Notes: a model not told the origin generated them from the sequence alone. DNA of 64,000 nucleotides from Tubiluchus corallicola (GCA_030141605.1 JAQGDQ010000036.1:682001-746000), one strand, 5' to 3'; counted from the stretch's first letter, positions 1 through 11,749 are shown. Numbers and translations: made by a program.

Positions 1-406
1 GTAATTGATTATTTTAAAGAGTGTAAGTTGCTATTTTGTGAAGAGCTTTCTTAAAAGAGGTTTTGGCTAGCTTTTTTTAATGTATATTACTGGAATTATG
101 CTTACTAAAGCTTCATAACTAAATGATAAAAGAAACTCGAAAACATTTCCTTGATTTTACAACTAACTAACCAAGCAAGTAATTGTGCTTTAGATTATCT
201 TTGATTTACTGATCACAATTTGATAACAACTGAGATACAGTAGAAAGAAATTTATGTATGGAATGATTACTTAGATTTTTTACTTCTTCCTGTTGGCAAA
301 TGTATGCCTGCAATTCTATTTCTGTCATCATTAAGAAATTACTCTCATTTAAAAACTGGTATTCTAGTGCTCACCTTACACCTTTTCACTGGTTTAGCTC
401 TTTCAG
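1..406. other. Intron end upstream of first visible exon
   Basis: AT-rich sequence with no recognisable exon or repeat. It ends in the pyrimidine-rich acceptor at 393-406, so it is read as the 3' part of a PRPP synthase intron. Confidence 0.5.
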
Positions 407-507
407 TCAGCAAGGAAGAGGTGTGGTTAATGTGCCACAGCAGTACGGAACAGTTGGCGAAAAACATAGTTGAGAGGTGTGAAATTGCTGCTCAAACTAA
501 TGAATTG
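407..507 (+). CDS. PRPP synthase exon (first in window)
   Basis: The acceptor TTTCAG ends at 406 and the donor GTAATT begins at 508. The exon enters with two bases of a split codon and ends in phase 0. It encodes KEEVWLMCHSSTEQLAKNI and on to TNEL, aligning with the N-terminal strand and helix of plant PRS4 (KKKVHLFYCLECEELARNI). The real start codon must lie in an exon left of the window. The in-frame extension back to 304 is intron sequence. Confidence 0.82.
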
Positions 508-3500
508 GTAATTTGTTTTATTTATTCATCAATAGCTTTGAGACATTAATGACAAATGAGTAAAAAGTTCTGTCTTTATTTTTATATAAGCCAAGTGAGC
601 AATCATCGTGGAAACATTCCTTTTAGTACTTAGTATTAAGAATACTTATTAGGTTTCATGTGAACAAATTAGTTTCTCAGCTTCGCTGTAGTACTGCGTG
701 CATATAAACAAGTATACTAAGCTGACAATGACTTATTGCAGTGCAAGTTTAAAAAACTTTTAATTTTAAGCTATTTTTTTTAATTTTCATAAGCTCACAG
801 TATTCATCCTTGCTACATCTTTGTACTTTTACATACACATCTTGCTTTCTTAGATAGTAGCCTTTCAGCTTGGTAATATTTGTCTTTGTATGGCACTCGA
901 AATCTACATTTGCTTAATATCAAGTAAATTAATTTCTAAGTTCTCGTAGTTTGGGCTAGTATGTTTTTAGATTTTATCTTGCATTCTAGCTCTGACATAG
1001 AGAAAATTTAATTTGTGATTTTAAAAATTAATACGGATTAACTCTAATATTCCAGTAGTTTAATAATACTACTGTCTTAGTTTTTTTTCAGAATGTCAGG
1101 CGTGCAGTTTCTTTTAAAAAGATTATTCACTGGGACCATTTTGCTGATGGTTTTCCAAATATATTTATTGATGACGTGAAAGAAATGGCAGGAAAAGATG
1201 GTATGTAGACAATTAAACATGTGGTCAAATTTTATACTGCATAATCATATGAAACTTCGGGCAGTTTTAAACACTCTTTGACATTCGAGAGTAACAGATA
1301 ATTATCTAATAATTTTGAATTGCTTTTTGGCTAATTATTATTATTACATCTATATTTTTGATCTTTTATGGTTTCATGATTTTAGAAAATATGTTTTTTT
1401 CTTTGTTCAAGTTGTGTTTCTTGCCAGCTTTCATTCACCACAAGTGATATTTGAACAACTTTCCTGTCTGTATGCCATACCAAGGTAAGAGTTTCACTGT
1501 TGTTGCCTATTATAGGTTAACTGTTTTTTGCCACTAACTGAAATTTTCATCGATCAGCCTTTTCAGAATTTTGCTACATGCACACGCAGTTGCAGTAGGT
1601 CAATGGTTATATGTATCATTAGCCTGGAATGCCCCCACCTATACTATCAATGGTCTCGTACTAGCATTTAACAATAGCATTTAAATCTATAGTCAATAAT
1701 TGCATGATTACATTTCGAGTGTCAACAATAGGACACCTGACTCAAGTTTTTTGTACAAAATTTACTAGGCTGATAGCTAACTGAAATTGTTTATTTGTGA
1801 TCTAATCTAATCTAATTGTTTCTTTGTTTGAATGTAAATCGATTACGATACTCTTATCTGAATAGCATAACTAAATAGCAGAAGCAGATGGTGGGTGTAA
1901 ATAAATGTTTCTTCAAACACCATAACAACTAAAGCTTGGTGTAGTCCGTGCGCACAAACCATTACTAACGTTGCTAGGTACAAATAACCTTTGACCCTCT
2001 CAGGATTATCATTAACTGCTGAAACTCGGAAGCTTACTTATCATTGATGTGCATAAGTAACACTCTAACCAACACAAAATAAGTTTGAAATTCATTTTTG
2101 TATTATGTTTTGGTACATTGTACAAGAAGATTTTAATGTTCCTATTTGTTACATTTTTTCATGTTACAATGTTCTAAAATGCATGACTAATTTAAAAATT
2201 TTCTGCTTTTGCTATAGATACCTGGCTCGATCATTCTGTGTTATATTGCCCTATTTTGCAACAGGCATAATGGAAAAAATTGACAAAGAAGGACAGTGTG
2301 CTACTGCAAAGGTAATGTAAAGAATATTTTGTCTTAAATAGATCATCATTAGCATTAGTAAACTAATTATACACTTTTAGATACCCCGAAGTCACTAATT
2401 GCTAACAATATTTTAATTTATGCAATATTAAGCGTCGTAATGACAAGTTTAAGTTGTTCGTTTATAAGCATTGCAATTCTGTTTTTGCTTAGACACTGGC
2501 AACACTTTTATCACATATACCTCTGACAGCACGAGGACCGGCTACAATTGTGATGTTTGACATACATGCTTTGCAGGAGAGGTTTTATTTTGGTGAATCT
2601 GTGATACCTAGGTATGCTGTACAAACTACTTCTTAATTTATGCAATGACTTCATAGATAATCCACAGTCATGGTCAGTACATGTATTACATTACAAGATC
2701 TCGGACTTATTCTATTCACTTATTCATTGATAAATTCCTTATACATAGTATCACAAAATGTGTTTAATTTTATTCACTGTGTACTCTGGGACAGAATAAT
2801 TAAAATTGCAGGTGCTGCCCCCATTTGTATTCTAGATGAGTTCGATCAACCAGGATATTCGAACTACTTGAACTGATTTCACTACCAATAGTGCATATCT
2901 TGTGCCTCTTCTAATGACTTGTGTTAGACCTTTTATAGTTTACATGGTCTCAGCAAGGAAAGGTCATTCTTTATGTAACTTCTAAATCAGGTTGTAAAAA
3001 GAGACTATGAATAATTATTAATGTTTTATATAGATAATTACATATGCATGGTTACTACAGTGCAAAAATATAAACTTGGCTAACTAGACTTTTGTTTTTT
3101 TACAACTCATCATTAGTCCAGTAATTATAAAGTGTACCACTAGGAATGCTGCAGGACATTCCAAAAAAGCAGTTTCAAACTTGTGATTTGTTTTTTTGTT
3201 CATAAGTTAATGATAATTTTGACTATTTTTTTATTGTAACTTGTAATGAATCTGCAACTACTTAGACTTACTTTTGCCATTAGATTTGTGTCTAACTTAG
3301 TAATAAATTTCAAATGCAATTTTTTTAAGTCTATCTACCATGTAGGCTTCACAGTACAATAAAATACTGGCAGCATCTTCTTGTGATGGACATAATTAAT
3401 GCTCTATACTTGTTTAATGTTCACAAAATGATTAGAATTTTAGTAAAAGTTTGAATTTTCGTTTTGTAAGGAAACATTTTATCACTATCATGAAGCATAA

Positions 3501-6500
3501 AACACTAAAGTGCATAGTGATGAAGTTTTTGTGAATGCAAGTGAAATTTACTATTGCAAATTTTGAAGCAAAAATCGCTGATTAAGCACAATATCTCAGA
3601 CTGGCTGTGCGGTACATTTGTAATAGATATTTAACTCATATGATGACGAAAACTCACAGGCTAAAATGATGCATAGCCTGAAAAATTTCCTGTTTTTTTA
3701 ATGTAAGTGTGCTACTAGTACAGCGTCAGATCGTATAGAAATTAATAATTTTAATTAAAATTTAATTTAATAATTTTTAAATAGTTAATTGTGACAATGA
3801 GTTAATACAGGAAACAATTATTATTTTTTCTAGGCTAGTCTCAGCCATTCCACTTATACAACAAAAGCTAAAGAGTTTTGAAGCTAGTGCGTGGTGTATT
3901 GCATTTGCAGACGCTGGTGCCAAAAAACGATTTTCCTCTTTCTTTATCAATGACACAATTATAAGCTGTATAAAAGAAAAAGTCAGCAATGAACCTATAG
4001 TTAAACTTTCTGAAGGTAATTTTTTTTTTTAAATGGTAAAACTAAAGTTTAATAATGATTCCAGTAGTTACTGGTGAGTTAGTCGTATCAAGGCGGATAA
4101 TGACAACACATTCAGACGAATTGTCGTTACTTAACGATTTTGACTGGTGCTGTAATTATATACTGTTGTTAAAGGAAAGTATGATGTTTTTCAGTTCCTA
4201 TCTTGTTTTGAAAGAATGGTAAAAAAACCCATAATAATACCAAAACGTTTCTGATAGTTAAATATTAGCTTAGAAGCTTAGTTAATGGTTGGCAAGCTCA
4301 ATAAGAAAGACATCACAATTGAACATAATTTTTTAATTGCTGGAATGCGCATTTTGCAAAAATTAAAATTGAAATGCAGTGCTACTGTACAGCACTAATT
4401 ATGGTTTCACCAACTCTGCAAATTTGAAGTTTAAAAATTTAAATTCTAACTTTACCGCTGTGCGAACATGAGACTTCACTATAAACATGCACTATGTCAT
4501 AACTGACGTGATGAGATACAATGCCTGTTTTTTGTACAATGTATTTCCGAGATTTTTTAAGTAGTGAATGGCAACATAACAGCGAAAACAAAATTACGCT
4601 TATGCAGCAATAATTCTTTCATGTGACTTGTTCGTTAAGTCAACAAAGTAAAGAAACAATATTTTCTCCTTCAGTATTTTATATCTTAAGTCATTTTACA
4701 CCATGGCTTAAAATTGGGTCCTGTTTTCCTTTAATACAGCTTAAGCCATTTTGAATCTAATAGTGTAAATAATTAATAATTTGAGGCGCAGCTTAAGCTC
4801 AACATTACCAGACCAACAACACTGTAGTTTATAAAACATTGCTTTTTAAATTTTACCTCTTACCGTTCTTAGAACAGTGCTGTACATGAGAAATTGTTCA
4901 AAAATTGCACTAGAATTGTAAAATGTTGAACAGTATCATTTAGCGATAAGTTAAGAAAACTAATGAATAAAATGAACATGTCTGCGATCAGCTTATGTAT
5001 GAGCATTTTCAGGATTACTGCTGCTGCTTGCTGACACACAACGTACGATTTCTTCATAATATAATAATACTACTAATATGCTTCAAACATTGTTCATGTA
5101 ACTATGAAGCAACCTGAAACTACTAAAAATAAAGCATGCCATGAAATTTAGCATTCACAATAAGTAAGCATTGAAGTACTGACTAATTTCAATACTTACT
5201 GAAGTTATCACTGTTTTACCATTTTGATACATAACTTTATCTGTTTCACCCGCATAACCTTGTGATTTTCAATTGACTGGAGACATTTTTAGGTTGCTAA
5301 GTTACAAACCAGCAATAGAGCAGTAGCTAATCAGTATGTTTATAGAACTCCATATTTGGTTGCTGGCCTTTGTTAAAAAATTTTCTGGACCTATTTCATT
5401 TTCACACAATATGTAAGCTAGGCCTCACTTCCCACTTACGAAATATTTTGGCTGTATCCCAAAGCTTTGTAGGCAGTCAGAATTTAAAAAATTAGTAAAT
5501 TTTAGTAACTTGTCAAGAGCTAATTGTTAATTGTTAACACTCAGAGGTCACTGTCTGATTACTCCTTCCAGTGCTTCAATGTCAAGGTCACTATCTGATT
5601 ACTTCACCTACTAGTGTTTGCAATCACGAATTAAATTTTACTTGCATAGTGTCTTAGAAATACAATGCGAAGTACTTGAATCAGCAAATGAACAAATTAC
5701 AACTGGTACTCTTTTCAAGACATCCTTTTCAGTACAATAAAGATAATAATGGGTAGGCCCGTAATATGTGCTTCCAGTGAACTTATTTATTATTAAGTAT
5801 AGAAGTACCGATTGTTCTGGTTATGGGAATGACATTTTAATGTACAGCACTTATTTTCACAGCAATAAACTTAGCTGGAGGAAAGTGATACTCCATCAGA
5901 ACTAATAAAGACAATGTAGCAGAGAATACAGCCAAAAGTTATTTATCTCAGTATTTTCTTACTAATTTTAGATTTATTGTAGGCAACCCTATAGGCAAAC
6001 ATGTACTCATAGTGGATGATTTGGTACTGACTGGCAAGACATTAATTGCATGTGCAAAGGTAAGAGATGCTTAGAAGATATACAAAGTCTGCATTCTCAA
6101 AAAGGTAAAATGTTATCTAAGTTCTTTTACTCAAATCACAAAAAATAATTTCTGTAGTTAAGATCTTATCCAAGTATGCATTCATCAAAATCTCAGAATA
6201 CAAAAATCTTACAAAGAATAGTTTTGTGAAGCTTTTTTTGTAAACACACACATATATATATCTATGTACAGTATGACACTATTGTAGCTAACATGGTTTA
6301 CTGCGTATACATGGGTAATGCAAACTCACAAAAATGAACGAACGTTCATCACTTATTTAACTCATATAATAGCTTTGAATGCAGCATACTTGGTTATTGC
6401 GTATTGCAGACTTTTTGTCAGGCCTCATTGCCTACATTACTATATCTTTGTAAGTTTTTATGCATACTTTACCTTAGCCTGCTATTTCTAAATTAAATTG

Positions 6501-9364
6501 TAGTTAAATTTAACTCATTATTCCTGGTGCTGCAAATAAGTTGTTAGGCAATTGGCATGTTGCATTGGAGTTGTTAACCTGCATCGAAAGGTCATTTTGT
6601 GTTCTAGCTGTATGTATAAAAACAATGAGTCACTCAGTGGCTTGGTAATTTGCTATTTTACGTACATACACTGGCAACGCATGAAATGTTTATTGATTGT
6701 TTTTTATTGAAATCACAAAAAATATATTTTATTGAATTTGAATATATGTGCTGCAAAGTACTTGATACTTCTTAACATCTTCTAAAAGTATTTTCGTCGT
6801 TACTCTTCTGTTAAAACATGCATGGCCATTTAGTAGTCACATACATATGATTTGTCGCGTGTGCTTATAGAGTATCTCAGTTATAGGAGTAGAATACTTT
6901 TTTCTGGATCCTTAGCAAGTTTGCTAATAGGATGTTATGTATATATCATGCCCAGGATCTGATGCTCGTGCCTCAACAATAGATTTTCCCTTAACTGCGG
7001 CAAATGGCATCACCGTCAAATCTTATAGAACACGAAACACTACCTTGAATTTGGGTTTTCGTCTGTATAACTGGGAATTCGTGCTAACTAAAGTGTCTCA
7101 GCTCTAACTGGGTGCTGATTTTCTCAGAGGTAATGGTTTAGTGCTAGAATGCACCCAATACAATGCAATGTGCCATTTTTGACATGATACATAATTTGTC
7201 TCATCCGTCAATCCATGTGACAGAGGTGGTAATTGCATCAAAATTTGTATGGCATAGCCTTAACAAACAGGGCAAAAACATGCATACCATGTCAAACTGC
7301 TGAAGCGCATCGTCACACTTCAACTGTGCAAGGAGAATTTGCTTCACCAGCTCAATGTTTTGATCATGTACACATAATTATAGTGGGTCTGTTACCAATT
7401 TCCCCTGGATGCTCCTATTTATTTACGGTTATTGATCGTTTTACTAGATGGCCGGAAGCTGTTCCAGTGCCATCCATGGACACCAGTACTTGTGCTAGGG
7501 CCTTGATCACACACTGGATTTCTCACTTCTCGCCACTGGACATGTCTTCAGATAGAAGGGCCCAATTCACATCAAAATTGTGGCAGGACATGTCTAACAT
7601 CTTAGGCAAAAATTACACCACACAATGGCATACCATCCTCAAGAGAATGCGATCTTGGAGCGTTTTCATCGCCACTTGAAGGCATCGCTGATGGCGCGCT
7701 TGGTTGGTTCTTATAGGTTAGACCAGCTTCCTTGGGTGCCATTCGGAATTCGAACAATACGTAAAGAAGACTTAAAATGTTCATCTCCAGAACTAGTTTA
7801 TAGCGCACCCTTGACAGTACCTGGTAATTTTGTCTCCACAGGTGATAGTCACCAAAGTCAAGCAGATTTTTTGACGCATCTCAAGGAATACATACGAAAA
7901 ATGTAGCCTGCAAAAACTTTCTCCTATGGCACAAAGGCCACATTGGTAACCAAGGGTTTACATACAAGTGAATATGCATTTGTAAGGCGAGGAGCCATTT
8001 GTCAGCCTCTACGGAAACCATATGAGTGGTCATATAAGGTACTTGGATGTAAAGAAAAGACATTTCTGGTTCACATGGGTGGTTGCCATGAGTTGACATC
8101 AATTGACCGATTAAAGCCTGCTTGTGTTGAGAAAGCTTATGCATCAGATAGAACTTTAGTACCAAATCTAGGCTGACTTGAGCAGAAGAGGCGAAATAAT
8201 AAAAAACAGATCTCAGTCTGCGAAGATGGGTGCCCAGCTCACACCGAAGCAATGCACGTAAAATATGAACACCTCGAATATTTGTAGACCTCTGAACTAC
8301 CACATGTTAATATTGATAGAAATTCAGTTAAAGCATAAATATGACCAAAAAGGTTCATTATTGCTGCTCATAACTAGTGCTACCGTATAAGCTAAAACAA
8401 TTTGATATCATGTGGAGTTTAAATATTCCAGTAGATATCTACAAGCAGAAAAGTGAAACTTGACTTCCATGTAAACTTTATTGCTATTGTTTGCTTGACT
8501 GTTCGTCTGCACATTTGTATTTTTTTGGAAGTAAAATTCTTAATTGTCTGCTGTTGGAAGACTATGATGGAGCATAATAAGAATTGTAATATGTTGAGAA
8601 TTTGTTGATTAGTCACCTTATTCCCCCGGAATGTCGAAGAAATGAGAGGAAATTCGTGTTTGCTTAAAAATCTGAGCATATTATCCAGATGTTCAAGTAG
8701 TCAAAATGTTGCTGGTTGTAACATGTATGACTGGAAAAAACACCAGAAAAAAAATTGAATATTTCCAGTAATAAAAGGTGTGATTCTTTGAATTTATTTT
8801 AAAGGTTATTCTTGTGAACTAAATAAAACACAGACTTAGCCACAGTTTTTGGCCCACAAAATGTTAAGTGTAGGTAGTAGGTGATAGGTATTAATTTTTT
8901 GGGCAGATATGCAGTGACCCTAGAACAAAGTTAAAAATTGCCGCATGTGGCCCAATGCCAGCTCTACACAACTTGCTGTGTCAAATTTGGGCCAGGATGC
9001 ATTGCTGAGAAATTAGTGGCATAGTGCTACTTGTTGAACTGCTGAAAATATTCAAATTTTTTTAAAAAACTTACAACTGTCTTTCTTGTAGTGTGAATTA
9101 ACAACTATACACAATGCCAATTTATTTTTGTAGGTACTAAAGAAAGCTGGCGCGAGGAGCATTAGTGCCTATGTAACACATGCGGTCTTTCCGAATGAAA
9201 CTTGGAGGAGGTTTACTGATGGTGATGTAGTATTTGAAAATTTCTGGATTACTGATTCAATTCCTCATGCTGAAGAGATTTCAAAACACAAACCATTCAA
9301 ACTGCTCTCTATAGCCAGTGTAATAGCTGATGTACTTTGGGGATTTGATTTGAAATCAGTTTGA
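407..9364 (+). CDS. Class II (plant-type) ribose-phosphate diphosphokinase, 8 exons, 5'-partial
   Basis: Makes PRPP from ribose 5-phosphate and a nucleotide diphosphoryl donor, feeding purine, pyrimidine and NAD synthesis; probably cytosolic. Eight exons (407-507, 1092-1200, 1412-1484, 2218-2311, 2493-2611, 3834-4015, 5983-6059, 9134-9364) join in consistent phase to 327 residues plus a stop. All introns are GT-AG. Seen in order: HFADGFPN (exon 2), SPQVIFEQL (exon 3), LPYFATG (exon 4), DIHALQERFYF (residues ~148-158, exon 5), DAGAKKRF (~191-198, exon 6), the PRPP-binding loop DDLVLTGKTL (~237-246, exon 7), and AYVTHAVFP followed by FWITDS (exon 8). This order and spelling follow plant PRS3/PRS4, recalled at about 337 residues, not the class I PRPS1/2 family (DLHASQ, DDMxDTxGT). 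Only a short N-terminus is missing, left of the window. Identity is firm; enzyme kinetics are inferred from the family. Confidence 0.93.
1092..1200 (+). CDS. PRPP synthase exon
   Basis: A long T-rich acceptor ends at 1091 and the donor GTATGT starts at 1201; the exit phase is 1. It encodes the segment containing HWDHFADGFPNIFIDDV, equivalent to the plant NWRSFADGFPNLFINN segment. The shared FADGFPN block is the clearest early sign of the class II family. It is too short to stand out in an ORF scan. Confidence 0.9.
1412..1484 (+). CDS. PRPP synthase exon
   Basis: The acceptor ends in TTCAAG at 1411 and the donor GTAAGA starts at 1485. Encodes FLASFHSPQVIFEQLS and then LYAIPR, matching plant FLASFSSPAVIFEQIS and LLPR. 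It splits an arginine codon (AG|A) with the next exon. Confidence 0.9.
2218..2311 (+). CDS. PRPP synthase exon
   Basis: Acceptor GCTATAG ends at 2217; donor GTAATG starts at 2312. Encodes YLARSFCVILPYFATGIME and on to CATAK, ending in phase 0. LPYFATG corresponds to plant LPFFPTG, and to the YxR/ppR helix region in class I enzymes. Confidence 0.9.
2493..2611 (+). CDS. PRPP synthase exon with DIHALQERFYF motif
   Basis: Acceptor TTGCTTAG ends at 2492; donor GTATGC starts at 2612. Encodes TLATLLSHIPLTARGP, then VMFDIHALQERFYFG. DIHALQERFYF is identical to the plant class II motif and sits where class I enzymes carry D-x-H-A-x-Q, which contributes to nucleotide and metal binding. Splits an Arg codon with the next exon. 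Confidence 0.93.
3834..4015 (+). CDS. PRPP synthase exon with DAGAKKRF
   Basis: Acceptor TTTTTTCTAG ends at 3833; donor GTAATT starts at 4016, exit phase 1. Encodes LVSAIPLIQQKLKSF, then WCIAFADAGAKKRFSSFF, and ends IVKLSEG. DAGAKKRF aligns with plant DDGAWKRF, which lies by the pyrophosphate-contact loop. Confidence 0.92.
4016..5982 (+). other. PRPP synthase intron 6, nothing recognisable
   Basis: About 2 kb of AT-rich intron. No coding similarity, terminal repeats or tandem array were seen; short ORFs here are chance. Confidence 0.5.
5983..6059 (+). CDS. PRPP synthase exon with PRPP-binding loop
   Basis: Acceptor TTTATTGTAG ends at 5982; donor GTAAGA starts at 6060. Encodes NPIGKHVLIVDDLVLTGKTL and ACAK. 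VIVDDLVxxGxTL is the signature of the type I phosphoribosyltransferase fold. The final position before TL is Lys where plant enzymes have Gly (SGGTL); see findings. Confidence 0.93.
6955..8176 (+). mobile_element. Gypsy-type LTR retrotransposon relic: protease fragment joined to integrase
   Basis: It sits in the last PRPP synthase intron, sense to the gene. 6955-7152 reads as the C-terminal half of a retropepsin (LTAANGI, then LGADFLRG after an in-frame stop at 7105-7107). From about 7176 the zinc-binding start of integrase appears (IHNLSHPSI, later CIPCQ). 7233-7630 gives the catalytic core with DRFTRWPEA and DRRAQFTS. After a frameshift near 7620, 7625-7906 gives YHPQENAILERFHR, carrying the catalytic Glu. 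7926-8176, in another frame, reads as the C-terminal domain ending DRLKPA. Stops and at least three frame changes show it is dead. The expected reverse transcriptase and RNase H between protease and integrase are absent, and no LTRs were recognised. Confidence 0.88.
8177..9133. other. Intron remainder after the Gypsy relic
   Basis: AT-rich, with no further coding similarity. The retrotransposon's 3' LTR would be expected here but no paired copy is visible in the window. Confidence 0.4.
9134..9364 (+). CDS. PRPP synthase terminal coding exon
   Basis: Acceptor TTTTTGTAG ends at 9133, and the TGA stop is at 9362-9364. Encodes VLKKAGARSISAYVTHAVFP, NETWRRF, FWITDS, FKLLSIASVIADVL and a short tail ending LKSV. 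It matches the plant C-terminus (VLAAHGA, AYVTHGVFP, FWITDS, LSLAGSIADAL). No convincing AATAAA was found close downstream, so the 3' UTR end is unknown. Confidence 0.93.
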   Translation, partial: VLKKAGARSISAYVTHAVFPNETWRRFTDGDVVFENFWITDSIPHAEEISKHKPFKLLSIASVIADVLWGFDLKSV

Positions 9365-10355
9365 GCTAGATTATTTTTGTGGCTGTTATTTTTAACAAGT
9401 CTAAGTTTTTGCGAACAGCTAGTATCTGTAGCCATATATGACTCGGTGTTTACTGTATGTCTAGGACTTTTATTCACCATAGGCTTTTCATTGTATTATA
9501 TAATTATGTTCATTTCTCTTAACTTTAGGTGAGTGGTAGCATACTTAGCATACTGTGTGTAGCGGTAGCAATGATTAGCTGTAGTGGTTTTTGTTCTTTC
9601 TTGCTTAATTTCATTAAGTCAGGGTTTCACAAGGTTAACGACTTTTGGCACCTGTTCAAAAATTTCAACACTCGCCAAAATATGCTCCAAAAATTTGGAG
9701 TTGAAAAAATGACCATTTCGCCAAAACTTTTTCAAAGTGTCGTAAAGTTGTCTGAAAATGGGCCAAACCTGTGCAAATGTCGCTAATAATTTGTTTATCA
9801 GCAACTTCAAAATTCGCGAAAACTTGGAGAACTTTTCTCAACTCTAGCTATAACTATTGTCTACTTTTTGGCGACATATGTTGCAGAACCTCGGTTGTCT
9901 CACACTTTTTTCTGCAAAAATTCTGTGAAATGGTCATGAAATGATCTCAATGTTGCACAGCATTTGCCTTGTTGCATAAGTGTCGCAGAAGTCACTAAAC
10001 ATACGCAGACACGTTGTGCAACATTTCACCCCATAAAACAACCACAAATTCGACAAATGTGACAAAACCATGCAAAATTATTGAGCACTTCACACAAATG
10101 ATTTGTGGCCAAGGCAACGCAGTTGTGAGAATTTTTCTTGGATCGTACAAAAAACTGTTCTTGGATCGTACAAAAAACTCGTGGCCCTGCAAAATTCTTG
10201 CTTTAGGTGTTACTGCATTTTAATACATACAGCAGCTGTACAGCTGTAAAATGTAATGAAAAAAGTAATATAGAGATATATATTAAGCAATATTATCATC
10301 ATTTTTTTGCATACTGAGATCTTGAAGAGCAATTTCTAAAAAAATCTAGTTAATT
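9365..10355. other. Intergenic sequence after PRPP synthase, including a 23-bp tandem duplication
   Basis: Contains the 3' flank of the PRPP synthase gene. At 10135-10157 and 10158-10180 a 23-bp unit is repeated head to tail with one base difference. The 9600-10200 stretch is rich in TTTGC/GCAAAA words and looks like degraded repeat, but its family is not recognised. Confidence 0.45.
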
Positions 10356-10640
10356 AAATATGCCTGCTACACCAGCCGTTAAACGGGCTATTTAGCCATT
10401 ACCGGCACCATGCCCGGCACGTTCCCATTCTCCAGAGATAAGAGGTATAAGTTTTGCAAATTTTTGTAAAAAACGTGCAAAAAGGGCCATTTTCAGAGGT
10501 TTTTCATCCCCATTCCTCCCGCAGGGGAATCAACTATCAACGAGATGACACTAGGTTGATACCTTTTGTTTGATATATAGATCGCTGCAAATGGTGCAGC
10601 CGTTGGAGCTGTACCCGCGAATCTATGTATGTATATATAC
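10356..10640. repeat. Dispersed repeat, copy 1
   Basis: Shares a series of words in the same order with 12324-12589: a start near AAATATG, GGCTAT then TTACC, AATAAGAGGT, TAAGTT followed by TGCAAA, AGGTTTTTC, and TTCCTCCCG. Both copies end near a TA-rich stretch (here TATGTATATATACC). No protein coding and no clear terminal inverted repeat; probably a non-autonomous element. Family not recognised. Confidence 0.6.
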
Positions 10641-11363
10641 CACCTAACTTAATATATGTGTGCTTGCAGAGCAAAATCACCCATAAGCTTTTCTAGATAC
10701 TCACATAACCCGAATCTCCATTTCATGAGGATCATCTTGATGCCAAGCTCATCGCTCTATGTTATTTCTAAGCTGAGATAATCCATATTGAAATTTTGAG
10801 GTGCACGCTACACACTGAAAAACCTAATTTTGAGAAAATCGCTGTCAAAGTTAGCCATTGTTTTTTGTCGCGTCTGTACAAAACACTTAGCAACCGTACG
10901 AAAGTGTGGTTGCTATGGATTTTACAAGAGCAAATTGAAGTTACATTTAAATCCAGTAGATGGCTCTTCCTGACGAAGAAATGGTCTTGTCAACAGAAAA
11001 GACCCGAAGCAAAATGGCTGCTTCCACGAGCTACAATTGCAGTTAGAAAATGCAAGTTTTTTTTTGCTATTGCAGCACTAGTTTCTAAAAAGAAAAGTAG
11101 GTAAGGAGTTGTAAAATTAGGTTTCTGGCATTTTTTGGACATTTTCCTGATAATTTGATGCTGGAATATAAAAGTTCAATATATTTAGCATCTGTTTTCA
11201 TAAAAAAATAAAAAATTGACATTTGACCAAATTTTTTGTGCTTTCTACTTTGAAGCATCGTAATGTAGTTTTAACTATGCCGACTTATAGCTGGTTTTGG
11301 TTTGCAAACACACATATAGACTAGCCAAAACCTGCAAAAGAATTTTGCGCATAAACTCGCAAC

Positions 11364-11729
11364 AACAAGCCACACAACCACCTACACTACACCACATCAA
11401 CCCTGCCACACCACTCACTATATACCACCCACACCATACCATAACACAACACCATACCGCAACACCACACAACCCACACCATAGCACACCGCCCACAACA
11501 CCCTCCACACTACACCAGCACCACCCACATCTCGCCATTCTACGTCACACCACCTACACACTACCGTCCCACCGCATTATCCTCACCACATCACCCGCAC
11601 CACACCACCAATATAACGCCACACCACCCAATATTACACCAGACCCACCACACCACCCATGCCGCATTCAGCAACACCACACACTCCCTATCACCCTACC
11701 ACACCAGCGCAACAACCACCACATCACAT
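11364..11729. repeat. A/C-only low-complexity tract
   Basis: About 365 bases in which the + strand is nearly free of G and poor in T, built from irregular CACC, ACCACA and CCACACC words. The open frame across it (Thr/His/Pro-rich) is a by-product of composition. It ends at a GATGATGATG microsatellite. Confidence 0.85.
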
Positions 11730-11749
11730 GGTGATCATGATGTCAATAA

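Noticed and set aside
10796-11104. 102-codon ORF in the intergenic region
   Set aside because: Lies among repeat-like sequence, Lys/Arg/Ser/Leu mix without any recognised motif, no splice partners.
11275-11734. Open frames on both strands over the A/C tract (up to 145 codons)
   Set aside because: Composition alone explains them: an A/C-only strand cannot contain stop codons such as TAG or TGA, and the predicted peptides are monotonous Thr/His/Pro or Cys/Trp/Val.
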